A stretch of DNA of 64,000 nucleotides. Source: Terasakiella magnetica (GTDB lineage: Bacteria > Pseudomonadota > Alphaproteobacteria > Rhodospirillales > Magnetospirillaceae). Under the pieces are notes generated by a model. The model did not search any database, was not told where the DNA came from, and worked only from the letters and a program-made list of their open reading frames with translations. The position numbers and the translations under genes are program-made. Shown here one piece after another: positions 11,913-19,143 of the stretch; the stretch's first letter is position 1; each line of letters opens with the position of its first letter. The DNA lies in NCBI GenBank assembly GCA_902729415.1, contig CACVCF010000046.1:36305-100304 (forward strand), given 5' to 3'.

Positions 11913-12443
11913 TCAGCCCTGGGGGCTTTTGCCCAGGACCATGGAACGTTTCTTGAGCGAACAGGAGAACGACAGCATAAAGCGCAGCGCCTCCTGGGTC
12001 TCTTTCTGCGACAGCATCCGCATGGTGCCGATCAGACCACCACTGGCACTGCCGGGGATATTGCAGGAATCGATAGCGTCCTCCAGCGCCCCCTTGGCCT
12101 CGTGAGCCAGGGTGGCCAGATCCTCGGTGCCCAGGTTGTTGGCCATGTGCTCGATGAAGGCGAAGGCCCGGTCCACCATGGAATCGGTGGCCGCCGAACG
12201 CAGGGCATGGATCATGAACATGGCGTCGATCAGCGTCTGAAGCGCCCCGGTGCGGTGCAGCGTCCCCACCGCGTCGAGCAGCGACAGCAGCCCCTCCTTG
12301 ACGTCGGGCTCGTTCAGCTTGTCCACCACCTCAAGCGCGTTCCCGGCAGTGCCGGTGATACGCTCGACCATGCTGTCGGACAGGGCATCGCGCACCCCTT
12401 GCACCAGGCGCCCCATTTCATCCGTCCGTGGGATCTCGTTCAT
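11913..12443 (-). CDS. DUF1641 family protein
   Basis: 176 residues, acidic and largely helical, without signal peptide or membrane segment. It resembles the DUF1641 family (for example LLSLLDAVGTLHRTGALQTL and a later NIPGSASGGLIGTMRML). DUF1641 genes are often found beside sulfide:quinone-reductase-like flavoproteins; here the gap is nine bases. Biochemical role unknown; an accessory role to the flavoprotein is an inference from linkage. Confidence 0.75.
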   Translation of the reverse strand: MNEIPRTDEMGRLVQGVRDALSDSMVERITGTAGNALEVVDKLNEPDVKEGLLSLLDAVGTLHRTGALQTLIDAMFMIHALRSAATDSMVDRAFAFIEHMANNLGTEDLATLAHEAKGALEDAIDSCNIPGSASGGLIGTMRMLSQKETQEALRFMLSFSCSLKKRSMVLGKSPQG

Positions 12444-12452
12444 GACGCCTCC

Positions 12453-13592
12453 TTACAGCAGACCACGGGCCGACAGCCAGTACAGCCGGTTATAGGCAAG
12501 CTTGAACCAATGGATCATCTGGGACGGCGGGCCGGGATTGGGCGGCGTGGTGTAGTTGAACCACACATAGGTTCCCGAGCCCAAGCCGGTTTCAACGAAG
12601 CAGAACACCTTGCCGTCGTATTCGCGGGCAAAGCGGCCCTCCTGGCACAGCGACACCAGATTGTCGATGGTGACGTCGGCCTCGAAATGGGCGGTGGAGC
12701 CCGCCTTGGAGATGGGGATATTGGTGGTGTCGCCGACCACGAACACGTCGGTCGAGTCCTCACGGTACAGGGTCTTGGTATTGGTCGGCACCCAGCCGCC
12801 CTTACCCAGCCCGGAATCCTCGATCACCTGGGCGCCCTGGTGGGGCGGAATGGTAATCAGCAGATCATAGGGCAGTTCCGACCCCTCCATGGAGGTGATG
12901 GTCTTTTTCTCCGGGTCCACCGTTTCGGTGTTGAAGAAAGTCTCGGACTGGATGCCCAGCTTCTCGAATTCGGGCTTGGCCCAATGGGCCACCGGTTCCA
13001 GCGCGTGCAGCCTCCCGATGGGATAGGTATAGGTCAGCTCGGTTTTGTCCCACAGCCCGCGGGCCTTGAGGAAATCGTGCAGCATGAACGCCACTTCCAG
13101 CGGCGCCACCGGGCATTTGTGGGGAGCGTTGACGTTAAGGACGATCTTGCCGCCCTTGAAATCATCAAGGGCGGCGCGCAACTTGCGGGCGCCGTCCAGA
13201 TCATAGAACCAATGACCGCCTTCCTTCATGCCGGGGATGCTCTGCGGCATGATGCGTGAACCGGTGGCCAGAACCAGATAATCGTATTTGAAGGTACGGC
13301 CGGCCTCGGTGCTGACCTGCTTCTTCTCCACATCGATGTGCTTGGCAGGATCGACGAAGAAGTTGACCCGCTTGTCCAGCACCTTGCGCTGGTCGCGGAA
13401 CAACTCGGCTTCGCGCATGCGTCCGAACGGCACGTAAAGCAGGCCGGGTTGATACATATGCGTCTCGCTGGTGCCCAGCATGGTGATGGTGAGGGCGCCC
13501 GTACGCAACTCGGTCCCCATCTGTCGGCAGAGACCATTGGCAACAATAGTGCCGGCAAGCCCCCCGCCGACGATCAAGATCGTCTTTGACAT
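12453..13592 (-). CDS. FAD-dependent oxidoreductase of the sulfide:quinone reductase type
   Basis: 379 residues. N-terminal dinucleotide-binding fold ILIVGGGLAGTIVAN (residues 5-19), a second one around KYDYLVLATGS, and the FAD-binding DVFVVGDTTNIP near residue 290. A conserved-type Cys lies in NAPHKCPVAPLEVAF and others in LCQEG and VFCFVETG. The C terminus MIHWFKLAYNRLYWLSARGLL is amphipathic, as expected for monotopic quinone-reducing flavoproteins. Likely passes electrons from sulfide or a protein-bound persulfide to quinone. The redox Cys set of classical Sqr is not clearly complete, so the substrate is open. Confidence 0.75.
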   Translation of the reverse strand: MSKTILIVGGGLAGTIVANGLCRQMGTELRTGALTITMLGTSETHMYQPGLLYVPFGRMREAELFRDQRKVLDKRVNFFVDPAKHIDVEKKQVSTEAGRTFKYDYLVLATGSRIMPQSIPGMKEGGHWFYDLDGARKLRAALDDFKGGKIVLNVNAPHKCPVAPLEVAFMLHDFLKARGLWDKTELTYTYPIGRLHALEPVAHWAKPEFEKLGIQSETFFNTETVDPEKKTITSMEGSELPYDLLITIPPHQGAQVIEDSGLGKGGWVPTNTKTLYREDSTDVFVVGDTTNIPISKAGSTAHFEADVTIDNLVSLCQEGRFAREYDGKVFCFVETGLGSGTYVWFNYTTPPNPGPPSQMIHWFKLAYNRLYWLSARGLL

Positions 13593-13696
13593 GAACTCCC
13601 TCCCTACGAGAGTGACGTATTGGTCTGGTTAATTCAGTCGGCCCTCTGACGTGGCCTTGGAAGTCAGACTTTAATCAGGAAGAATCGCGGCGAGGG

Positions 13697-13927
13697 TTAT
13701 TTGGCCTTGCGCACCACCACGCTCCAGTACCCTTCGTGTTCCGAGGTCTCGACCACCTGATGACCGACCTTGGCGCACCAGGCCGGAATATCGGAAGCAG
13801 AGCCCTTATCGGACGACCAGATATCGATCTCCTCTCCGATCGAAGAAAGCTTAAGGGCGGCGATCAATTCCATCAGCGGCCCGGGACAGAATGCCCCCCG
13901 GGCATCGATCTTCTGGCGTTCAGCCAT
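13697..13927 (-). CDS. tusA: TusA/SirA-type sulfur carrier protein
   Basis: 76 residues from the ATG at 13927; the frame is open 10 codons further. The sulfur-carrying Cys is in the family motif ARGAFCPGPLMELI (Cys about residue 14). TusA-like proteins carry sulfane sulfur as a persulfide. It stands between a DsrE-like protein and an Sqr-like flavoprotein, an arrangement known from sulfur-oxidising organisms, so a role in dissimilatory sulfur transfer is more likely than tRNA thiolation. That assignment is inferred from context. Confidence 0.85.
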   Translation of the reverse strand: MAERQKIDARGAFCPGPLMELIAALKLSSIGEEIDIWSSDKGSASDIPAWCAKVGHQVVETSEHEGYWSVVVRKAK

Positions 13928-13957
13928 AACGACATTCCTTCTTACGTGAGACGTCAA

Positions 13958-14359
13958 TCAAATGGTGATCAGCTCGCCCATTTCGGCATCGGCAAGGAAC
14001 TTGGCCAGCCCCATGGGACCATCGAAAAGATCTTCGGTAAGATGAGTTTCGCATTCCCAGTGCTTGAGATCGAGCACCATGGAGCAGGCCCACATCTTCA
14101 ACTCGCCCAGCATCTTGCCCTGGCCGAACAGCTCGACGGCGTCGGGGACGTTGGCGGTTTTGAACATCTCGTGGAAATGACCGCCCTGATAGCGTTCGGC
14201 GGGGATCTTGCCGCGCTCGAAGGCCAGGACGGCGTTCATGGTGACGAACACCTCGACCGGACGGTCGGAGACCGCAGCCACCGAGGCGACCATGGCGGCC
14301 AATTGAATCTTTTCGTGCTCGCCAGAGCACAGCATGAGATAGAGCGGCTTGCTGGACAT
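13958..14359 (-). CDS. DsrE-family sulfur-transfer protein
   Basis: 133 residues, DsrE/DsrF-like fold. Cysteines near residue 11 (LMLCSGEHEK) and in the paired segment MWACSMVLDLKHWECET are candidates for sulfur binding. First gene of dsrE-tusA-sqr-DUF1641, 30 bases before tusA. Such small proteins relay persulfide sulfur to TusA. Membrane-type DsrE proteins have been described; no membrane segment is evident here. Confidence 0.8.
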   Translation of the reverse strand: MSSKPLYLMLCSGEHEKIQLAAMVASVAAVSDRPVEVFVTMNAVLAFERGKIPAERYQGGHFHEMFKTANVPDAVELFGQGKMLGELKMWACSMVLDLKHWECETHLTEDLFDGPMGLAKFLADAEMGELITI

Positions 14360-14422
14360 CGGCTTCCCTGTATCTTGTTATGATGCACGGCTTATGTGAG
14401 AACCGGCTTACCTTCGAACTTT

Positions 14423-14428
14423 ATTATA
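14423..14428 (-). promoter_or_regulatory. possible -10 element for the dsrE-tusA-sqr operon
   Basis: The AT-rich stretch upstream of dsrE reads TATAAT on the minus strand, about 60 bases before the start codon. No convincing -35 hexamer at 16-18 bases was seen. The region 14360-14641 between dsrE and the divergent ppiD-like gene has no other clear feature. Confidence 0.35.
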
Positions 14429-14641
14429 TACACAGATTCTACGGTTTCTCCGCAAGCAGATTCCTGCCGGTTTATCTGACTTCTTCGTGCTGCAATGCCG
14501 CATAAAACATCGGTTCGCCCGATGGCACTTCCATGTTGCGGCCCCCTGCCCCCCTCCCTATTATGCGCCCTGTTGAAATCTGCCGGTTCCATACTCTGGA
14601 AGCGGCCGATCCCTTTTACTCTCGGGACTGCGTCCATCCCC

Positions 14642-16513
14642 ATGCTCGACGTCTTTCGCAAAGCTTCAAAAGCCTGGATCGTCAAACTTCTGTTCGCTCT
14701 TCTCACCCTCAGCTTCGTAAGCTGGGGTGTCGGCGACGTGATCCGGGGAGGTGGCAACAGGGGGCCAGCCATCGAGGTTGGCAAGATCTCCATCTCGGCC
14801 GGAGAGGTGAATACCGAGTTCAAGCGGGAAGTGGAACGGCTGCAGCCGCTGTTCGGCGGCAAGCTCACGGCGGCAGAGGCCCGCAAGCTGGGTCTGATGG
14901 ACCGGACCATCGACACCATCATCAGCCGGTCGCTGCTGGACGAGGCGGGCCGTGGTCTCGGCTTGGCCGCCAATGACGAGGCCATCGTGCGCCGGACTCA
15001 ATCCAATCCGGCTTTCCGCGGCGCTACCGGCCAGTATGACCGCGACGTGTTCCGTCAGCGCCTTGCCCGCGTCGGCTATACCGAGGAATCCTATCTACGG
15101 GCCGAACGTTCGAACACGATCCGCAACCAGATGGGGGAAACCCTGGCGGGCGGCATCGCCGCCCCGGCGGTGCTGGCCGACCCGTTACAGCGCTACCGCG
15201 AGGAGCGCCGGGTGGCCGAGGCCATCATGATCAAGGATGAATCGGTGCCGCTGCCTGCCGCCCCCGACGCCGCAGCCCTGGAGACTTATTTCAAGGACAA
15301 TACCGGCCGCTTCATGGCGCCCGAATACCGGGCTCTGACCGTGCTGCTGCTGCGCCCTGCCGATGTGGCAGGGAATGTTGATATCGATGAAATGATGGTC
15401 CGTGAGGCCTATCAGCAGCGCCAGGATGAATTCAACACCCCCGAACGCCGCGAAATCTCGCAGATCGTGCTCGAAGACCAGTCCGCCGCCGCCAAGGCAA
15501 CCGATCTGGCCACCCAAGGCAAGGATCTGGCGGTCATCGCCAAGGAATTGAACTCTCCGGTCCTTGACCTCGGCATCGTCGAGCGCCGCGACCTGCCCGA
15601 CGGCCTGTCCGATGCCGTGTTCAAACTGGCGTCGGGCAAGACCGGCCAGCCGGTCAAGACCGCTCTCGGCTGGCATGTGGTCAAGGTCAGCACCATCCAG
15701 GCCGGGCGCACCCGCGGCTTCAACGAGGTCAAGGGCCAACTGGAACAGGATCTGCGGCGCGAGAAGGCGTTGGACGCCCTGTCCGAGCTGGCGACCAAGC
15801 TGGAAGACGCCCTGGGCGGCGGCGCCACCTTGGAAGAAGCCGGCAAGCGCTTCAATCTCAAGACCGTGAAGGTCGCAGCCCTCGACGCCCAGGGCAACGG
15901 CCCCAATGGCAAGCCAGTTGCCGATCTCCCAAAGTCGGATCAGTTCCTCGATGTGGCATTTCACAACGAGCCCGGCACCGAGAGCCCGCTGACCGAAGTG
16001 CAGAACAACGGCTATTTCCTGCTGCGCGTGGACGGTGTGACGCCGCCCGCCCCCAAGGCGCTGGCCGACATCAAGACAGAGGTGATCGCCACCTGGCAGG
16101 CGGAAAAACGTCACGACGCCGCCAAGGCCAAGGCCGACAAGCTGGCCGAGCGCCTCAAGGCCGGAGACAGCGCCCAGGCGGTGGCCCAATCGGCGGGGGT
16201 CGTGGTGGAAACCACCAAGCCCTTCACCCGCGAAGGCAAGGAGGGCACCGCCCTGCCCGCTCCGGTGGTGGCCGAACTATTCCGGGCCGCCCAAGGCGGC
16301 GTCGCCGTGGGCACCATGCCTAATGGCGTCCTGGTCGCTCGTCTCGCCAAGATCATCCCGGTCAATCCGTCGGAGAACATGGCGGCGACCGCAGGTGCCC
16401 GGCGTCAGATCTCCCAGGCCGTCGCCACCGATATCGTCGATCAATATCTAGCCGCCCTTAACGCCTCGCTGGGCGTCAAGGTTGACCGTTCCCAGCTCGC
16501 TACCGAAGAGTAA
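14642..16513 (+). CDS. SurA/PpiD-like peptidyl-prolyl isomerase, membrane-anchored periplasmic chaperone
   Basis: 623 residues from the ATG at 14642; the frame is open 49 codons further, but the PpiD-type start MLDVFRKASKAWIVK, followed by one membrane anchor (about residues 13-32), fixes it. A SurA-N-like region follows, then a parvulin domain around residues 270-370 (EISQIVLEDQS ... GWHVVKVSTIQ) and a second degenerate rotamase-like part. Helps fold outer-membrane and exported proteins. It is followed after two bases by trpE, a linkage common in alphaproteobacteria. Confidence 0.85.
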   Translation: MLDVFRKASKAWIVKLLFALLTLSFVSWGVGDVIRGGGNRGPAIEVGKISISAGEVNTEFKREVERLQPLFGGKLTAAEARKLGLMDRTIDTIISRSLLDEAGRGLGLAANDEAIVRRTQSNPAFRGATGQYDRDVFRQRLARVGYTEESYLRAERSNTIRNQMGETLAGGIAAPAVLADPLQRYREERRVAEAIMIKDESVPLPAAPDAAALETYFKDNTGRFMAPEYRALTVLLLRPADVAGNVDIDEMMVREAYQQRQDEFNTPERREISQIVLEDQSAAAKATDLATQGKDLAVIAKELNSPVLDLGIVERRDLPDGLSDAVFKLASGKTGQPVKTALGWHVVKVSTIQAGRTRGFNEVKGQLEQDLRREKALDALSELATKLEDALGGGATLEEAGKRFNLKTVKVAALDAQGNGPNGKPVADLPKSDQFLDVAFHNEPGTESPLTEVQNNGYFLLRVDGVTPPAPKALADIKTEVIATWQAEKRHDAAKAKADKLAERLKAGDSAQAVAQSAGVVVETTKPFTREGKEGTALPAPVVAELFRAAQGGVAVGTMPNGVLVARLAKIIPVNPSENMAATAGARRQISQAVATDIVDQYLAALNASLGVKVDRSQLATEE

Positions 16514-16515
16514 TC

Positions 16516-18036
16516 ATGTCGCTTCAGCCCGATTTTTCCGCCTTTGCCGCAATCTATGATGCGGGCAGACCCCAAGTGGTCTGGCGGATTTTGGTGGCAG
16601 ATCTGGAGACGCCGGTTTCAGCCTTCCTGAAGCTGGTCAACGGACAGCCCAACTCGTTCCTGCTGGAATCAGTGGAAGGCGGGGCTGTGCGCGGCCGCTA
16701 TTCCATCTTGGGGATGAAGCCCGACCTGATCTGGAAGTGTGACGGCAATCAGGCCTGGATCAACCGCAACGCCCGCACCAAAAGCGGCATCTTCCACCCC
16801 TGCCCGGTGGCGGAGAAGGATGGAACCCTGGCCTCGCTGCGGGCACTGGTGGCGGAATGCTCCATCGACGTGCCCCCCCATCTACCGCCCATGTCCGCCG
16901 GCCTGATCGGCTACATGACCTACGACATGGTGCGCTTGGTGGAACGCCTGCCCGATGACAATCCCGACGTTATCAAGGTTCCTGACGGTATCTTCATCCG
17001 CCCGACGGTGATGGCGGTGTTCGACAACGTCAATGGTACCCTGACCGCGGTGGCCTCGGTGTGGCCGCGTCCCGGTGTGGATGCCCAGGCCGCCTGGGAT
17101 TTGGCCAGCGAACGGCTGGAGCATGTGGTCGAAGCCCTGGACTCGCCGCTGCCCCACACCTATACCGGCGGCTCGCGGGCCGAGCACCTGCCCATTCCGG
17201 TTCCCGGGGTTTCGCCCGACCAATATTGCGCCATGGTCGAGAAGGCCAAGGAATACATTGCCGCCGGCGATGTCTTCCAGGTGGTGCTGTCGCAGCGTCT
17301 GGCAGTACCATTCAAGCTGCCGCCGTTCTCGCTCTATCGCTCGCTGCGCCGCCTCAATCCCAGCCCCTTCTTGTTCTTCCTGGATTTCGGCGAATTCCAG
17401 TTGGTGGGCTCCAGCCCGGAAATCCTGGTCCGCCTGCGCGACGACAAGGTTACCATCCGCCCTATCGCCGGAACCCGCAGGCGCGGCAAGACCCCCGCCG
17501 AGGACGAGGAACTGGCCGCCGACCTGCTGGGCGACCCCAAGGAATTGGCCGAGCATCTGATGTTGCTGGACCTGGGACGCAACGATGTCGGCCGTGTCGC
17601 CGCCATCGGATCGGTCAAGGTCACGAAGAAGATGGCGGTGGAATACTATTCCCACGTCATGCACATCGTTTCCAACGTCGAAGGCCAGATCCGCGAGGGC
17701 TGTGATGCCATGGACGCCCTGATGGCGGGCTTTCCTGCCGGAACCACGTCGGGTGCCCCCAAGATCCGCGCCATGGAGATTATCGACGAACTGGAATCCG
17801 AACGTCGCTCGTTCTATGCCGGGGCCATCGGTTATTTCGACGGCAATGGCAATATGGATACCTGCATCGCGCTGCGCACCACCCTGGTCAAGGATGGCAC
17901 CATGTATGTTCAGGCCGGAGCGGGCATCGTCGCCGATTCCGTTCCCTTGAGCGAGCATGAGGAGTGCATGAACAAGGCCCGCGCCCTGGTGCGCGCCGCC
18001 GAGGACGCTATCGACTACACCTTGATGAAGCAATAA
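16516..18036 (+). CDS. trpE: anthranilate synthase component I
   Basis: 506 residues. Converts chorismate and ammonia (from component II) to anthranilate, the first step of tryptophan synthesis. The feedback-inhibition region has FLLESVEGG near residue 50; the chorismate-binding domain has VGSSPEILVRL, TIRPIAGTRRRG and TSGAPKIRAMEIIDELE and ends with AGAGIVADSVPLSEHEEC. No trpG follows in this window. A hairpin lies after its stop. Confidence 0.96.
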   Translation: MSLQPDFSAFAAIYDAGRPQVVWRILVADLETPVSAFLKLVNGQPNSFLLESVEGGAVRGRYSILGMKPDLIWKCDGNQAWINRNARTKSGIFHPCPVAEKDGTLASLRALVAECSIDVPPHLPPMSAGLIGYMTYDMVRLVERLPDDNPDVIKVPDGIFIRPTVMAVFDNVNGTLTAVASVWPRPGVDAQAAWDLASERLEHVVEALDSPLPHTYTGGSRAEHLPIPVPGVSPDQYCAMVEKAKEYIAAGDVFQVVLSQRLAVPFKLPPFSLYRSLRRLNPSPFLFFLDFGEFQLVGSSPEILVRLRDDKVTIRPIAGTRRRGKTPAEDEELAADLLGDPKELAEHLMLLDLGRNDVGRVAAIGSVKVTKKMAVEYYSHVMHIVSNVEGQIREGCDAMDALMAGFPAGTTSGAPKIRAMEIIDELESERRSFYAGAIGYFDGNGNMDTCIALRTTLVKDGTMYVQAGAGIVADSVPLSEHEECMNKARALVRAAEDAIDYTLMKQ

Positions 18037-18047
18037 GACCGAATCCC

Positions 18048-18077
18048 GATGATCCCAACCGATCGGCTGGGATCATC
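18048..18077 (+). terminator. hairpin after trpE, possible terminator
   Basis: Perfect 10-bp stem GATGATCCCA / TGGGATCATC with a loop that contains the small palindrome CCGATCGG. It begins 12 bases after the trpE stop. No T-run follows, so termination is uncertain. The rest of the gap up to 18290 shows no gene. Confidence 0.5.
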
Positions 18078-18257
18078 AAGACCCTCAAGGGCAGAGCGGG
18101 ATTTTCCGCATCCCTTGCCTCCCAGACCACGAGGCGCGCGGCCGTAGTCGCGGCTAGAGCGGCCAATATCGCCTCAATGAGTCAGGCTCATCGGAGCGAT
18201 GGTGCAAGCGGGTTGCCGCCCGAAATCTATTGCCAGGCCCGCCCCACTCTGACATAT

Positions 18258-18272
18258 TGCGATTAATTCGCA
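18258..18272. promoter_or_regulatory. inverted repeat upstream of the PadR-like gene, possible operator
   Basis: TGCGA-N5-TCGCA in an otherwise AT-rich stretch 19 bases before the start codon. Placement suits autoregulation by the encoded winged-helix protein. This is only positional evidence. Confidence 0.25.
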
Positions 18273-18290
18273 TTTGCATCTGAGGGTTTC

Positions 18291-18836
18291 ATGGGCTTCA
18301 TCGAACGACTGTCCTGCCTTGCCCCCCGGCACCTGACCTCCGGGAATTACCTGCATCTGGTGCTGCTGGGCACCACATCGCGCGGCCCCATCTCTATCGA
18401 CCAAGCCTATGAAGCCGCAACCATTCTAGCGGCGCCGCTGTGGACACCGACCCATTCCCTGGTGATCGACACCCTGCAAGACCTGTGTGAGCAAGACCTG
18501 CTGGCGGTAGATGAACCGCCCATTTCGCTGAGGATCACCGCCTCGGGCCGACGTCGCCTGTCAGAAATTTTGAGCATGGGAATCCCTTCTCCCCATACCC
18601 CGTTCGGGCAGGCCGGCATCCGCCTGAAGCTGGCCTTCCTCGATCACCTCCCACCCGACCTGCGCCGTCGTCAGTTGGATGGTCTGATCCAGGCCTATGA
18701 ATGCGAAATCGCCGCCCGGACGTCACGCTGTCGGGCGTGGCATCTGAGCGGCGATTTTGGCCGGGCCTGGCTGGATCAGCACATCGAGGGGCTGGAAGAG
18801 GGCCTCACCGTGCTGCGCCGGTTATCCGTGGCTTGA
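18291..18836 (+). CDS. PadR-like winged-helix transcriptional regulator (putative)
   Basis: 181 residues. The N-terminal part (NYLHLVLLG ... DTLQDLCEQDLLAVDEPPISLRITASGRRRLSEIL) has the layout of a winged-helix domain ending in a beta-wing and the TxxGRRRL phrase common in PadR/MarR-like proteins. The C-terminal half (LKLAFLDHLPPDLRRRQLDGLIQAYECEI) resembles the helical dimerisation part of PadR. Monocistronic. The regulated genes are unknown; assignment is by pattern only. Confidence 0.5.
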   Translation: MGFIERLSCLAPRHLTSGNYLHLVLLGTTSRGPISIDQAYEAATILAAPLWTPTHSLVIDTLQDLCEQDLLAVDEPPISLRITASGRRRLSEILSMGIPSPHTPFGQAGIRLKLAFLDHLPPDLRRRQLDGLIQAYECEIAARTSRCRAWHLSGDFGRAWLDQHIEGLEEGLTVLRRLSVA

Positions 18837-18879
18837 ACTTAAGACTTTTTCGTCCGGCTCAGCCGAAATTTGAGAAGCT

Positions 18880-19083
18880 CTAGGCGGCAACCCCCTCGAA
18901 GCCGAAACCGGCATCGTCCACCGCCTGCTTGACCAAAGCCTCGGAGGCACCGTCAACGGTCACTGCTGCCTTGGCCACATCGATAGTGACCTTGGCATCC
19001 GCGGCCACGGCCTTGATGGCCGATTCGACCGACCGGGCGCAGCCCCCGCAGGTCATGCCGGTAACGCGATACGTGGTAGCCAT
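18880..19083 (-). CDS. heavy-metal-associated (HMA) domain protein, copper chaperone type
   Basis: 67 residues, one ferredoxin-like HMA domain with the metal-binding MTCGGCARSVE motif (two Cys at about residues 12 and 15). CopZ-like proteins bind Cu(I) and hand it to a P-type ATPase or regulator. No copper ATPase is adjacent, so its partner lies elsewhere. The AGGAGG upstream supports the start. Confidence 0.9.
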   Translation of the reverse strand: MATTYRVTGMTCGGCARSVESAIKAVAADAKVTIDVAKAAVTVDGASEALVKQAVDDAGFGFEGVAA

Positions 19084-19143
19084 GAAATCCTCCCATACGG
19101 TGTCAAGCTGGAGGAGAGTATGAACCTTCCTGCAAGGGGAAGG

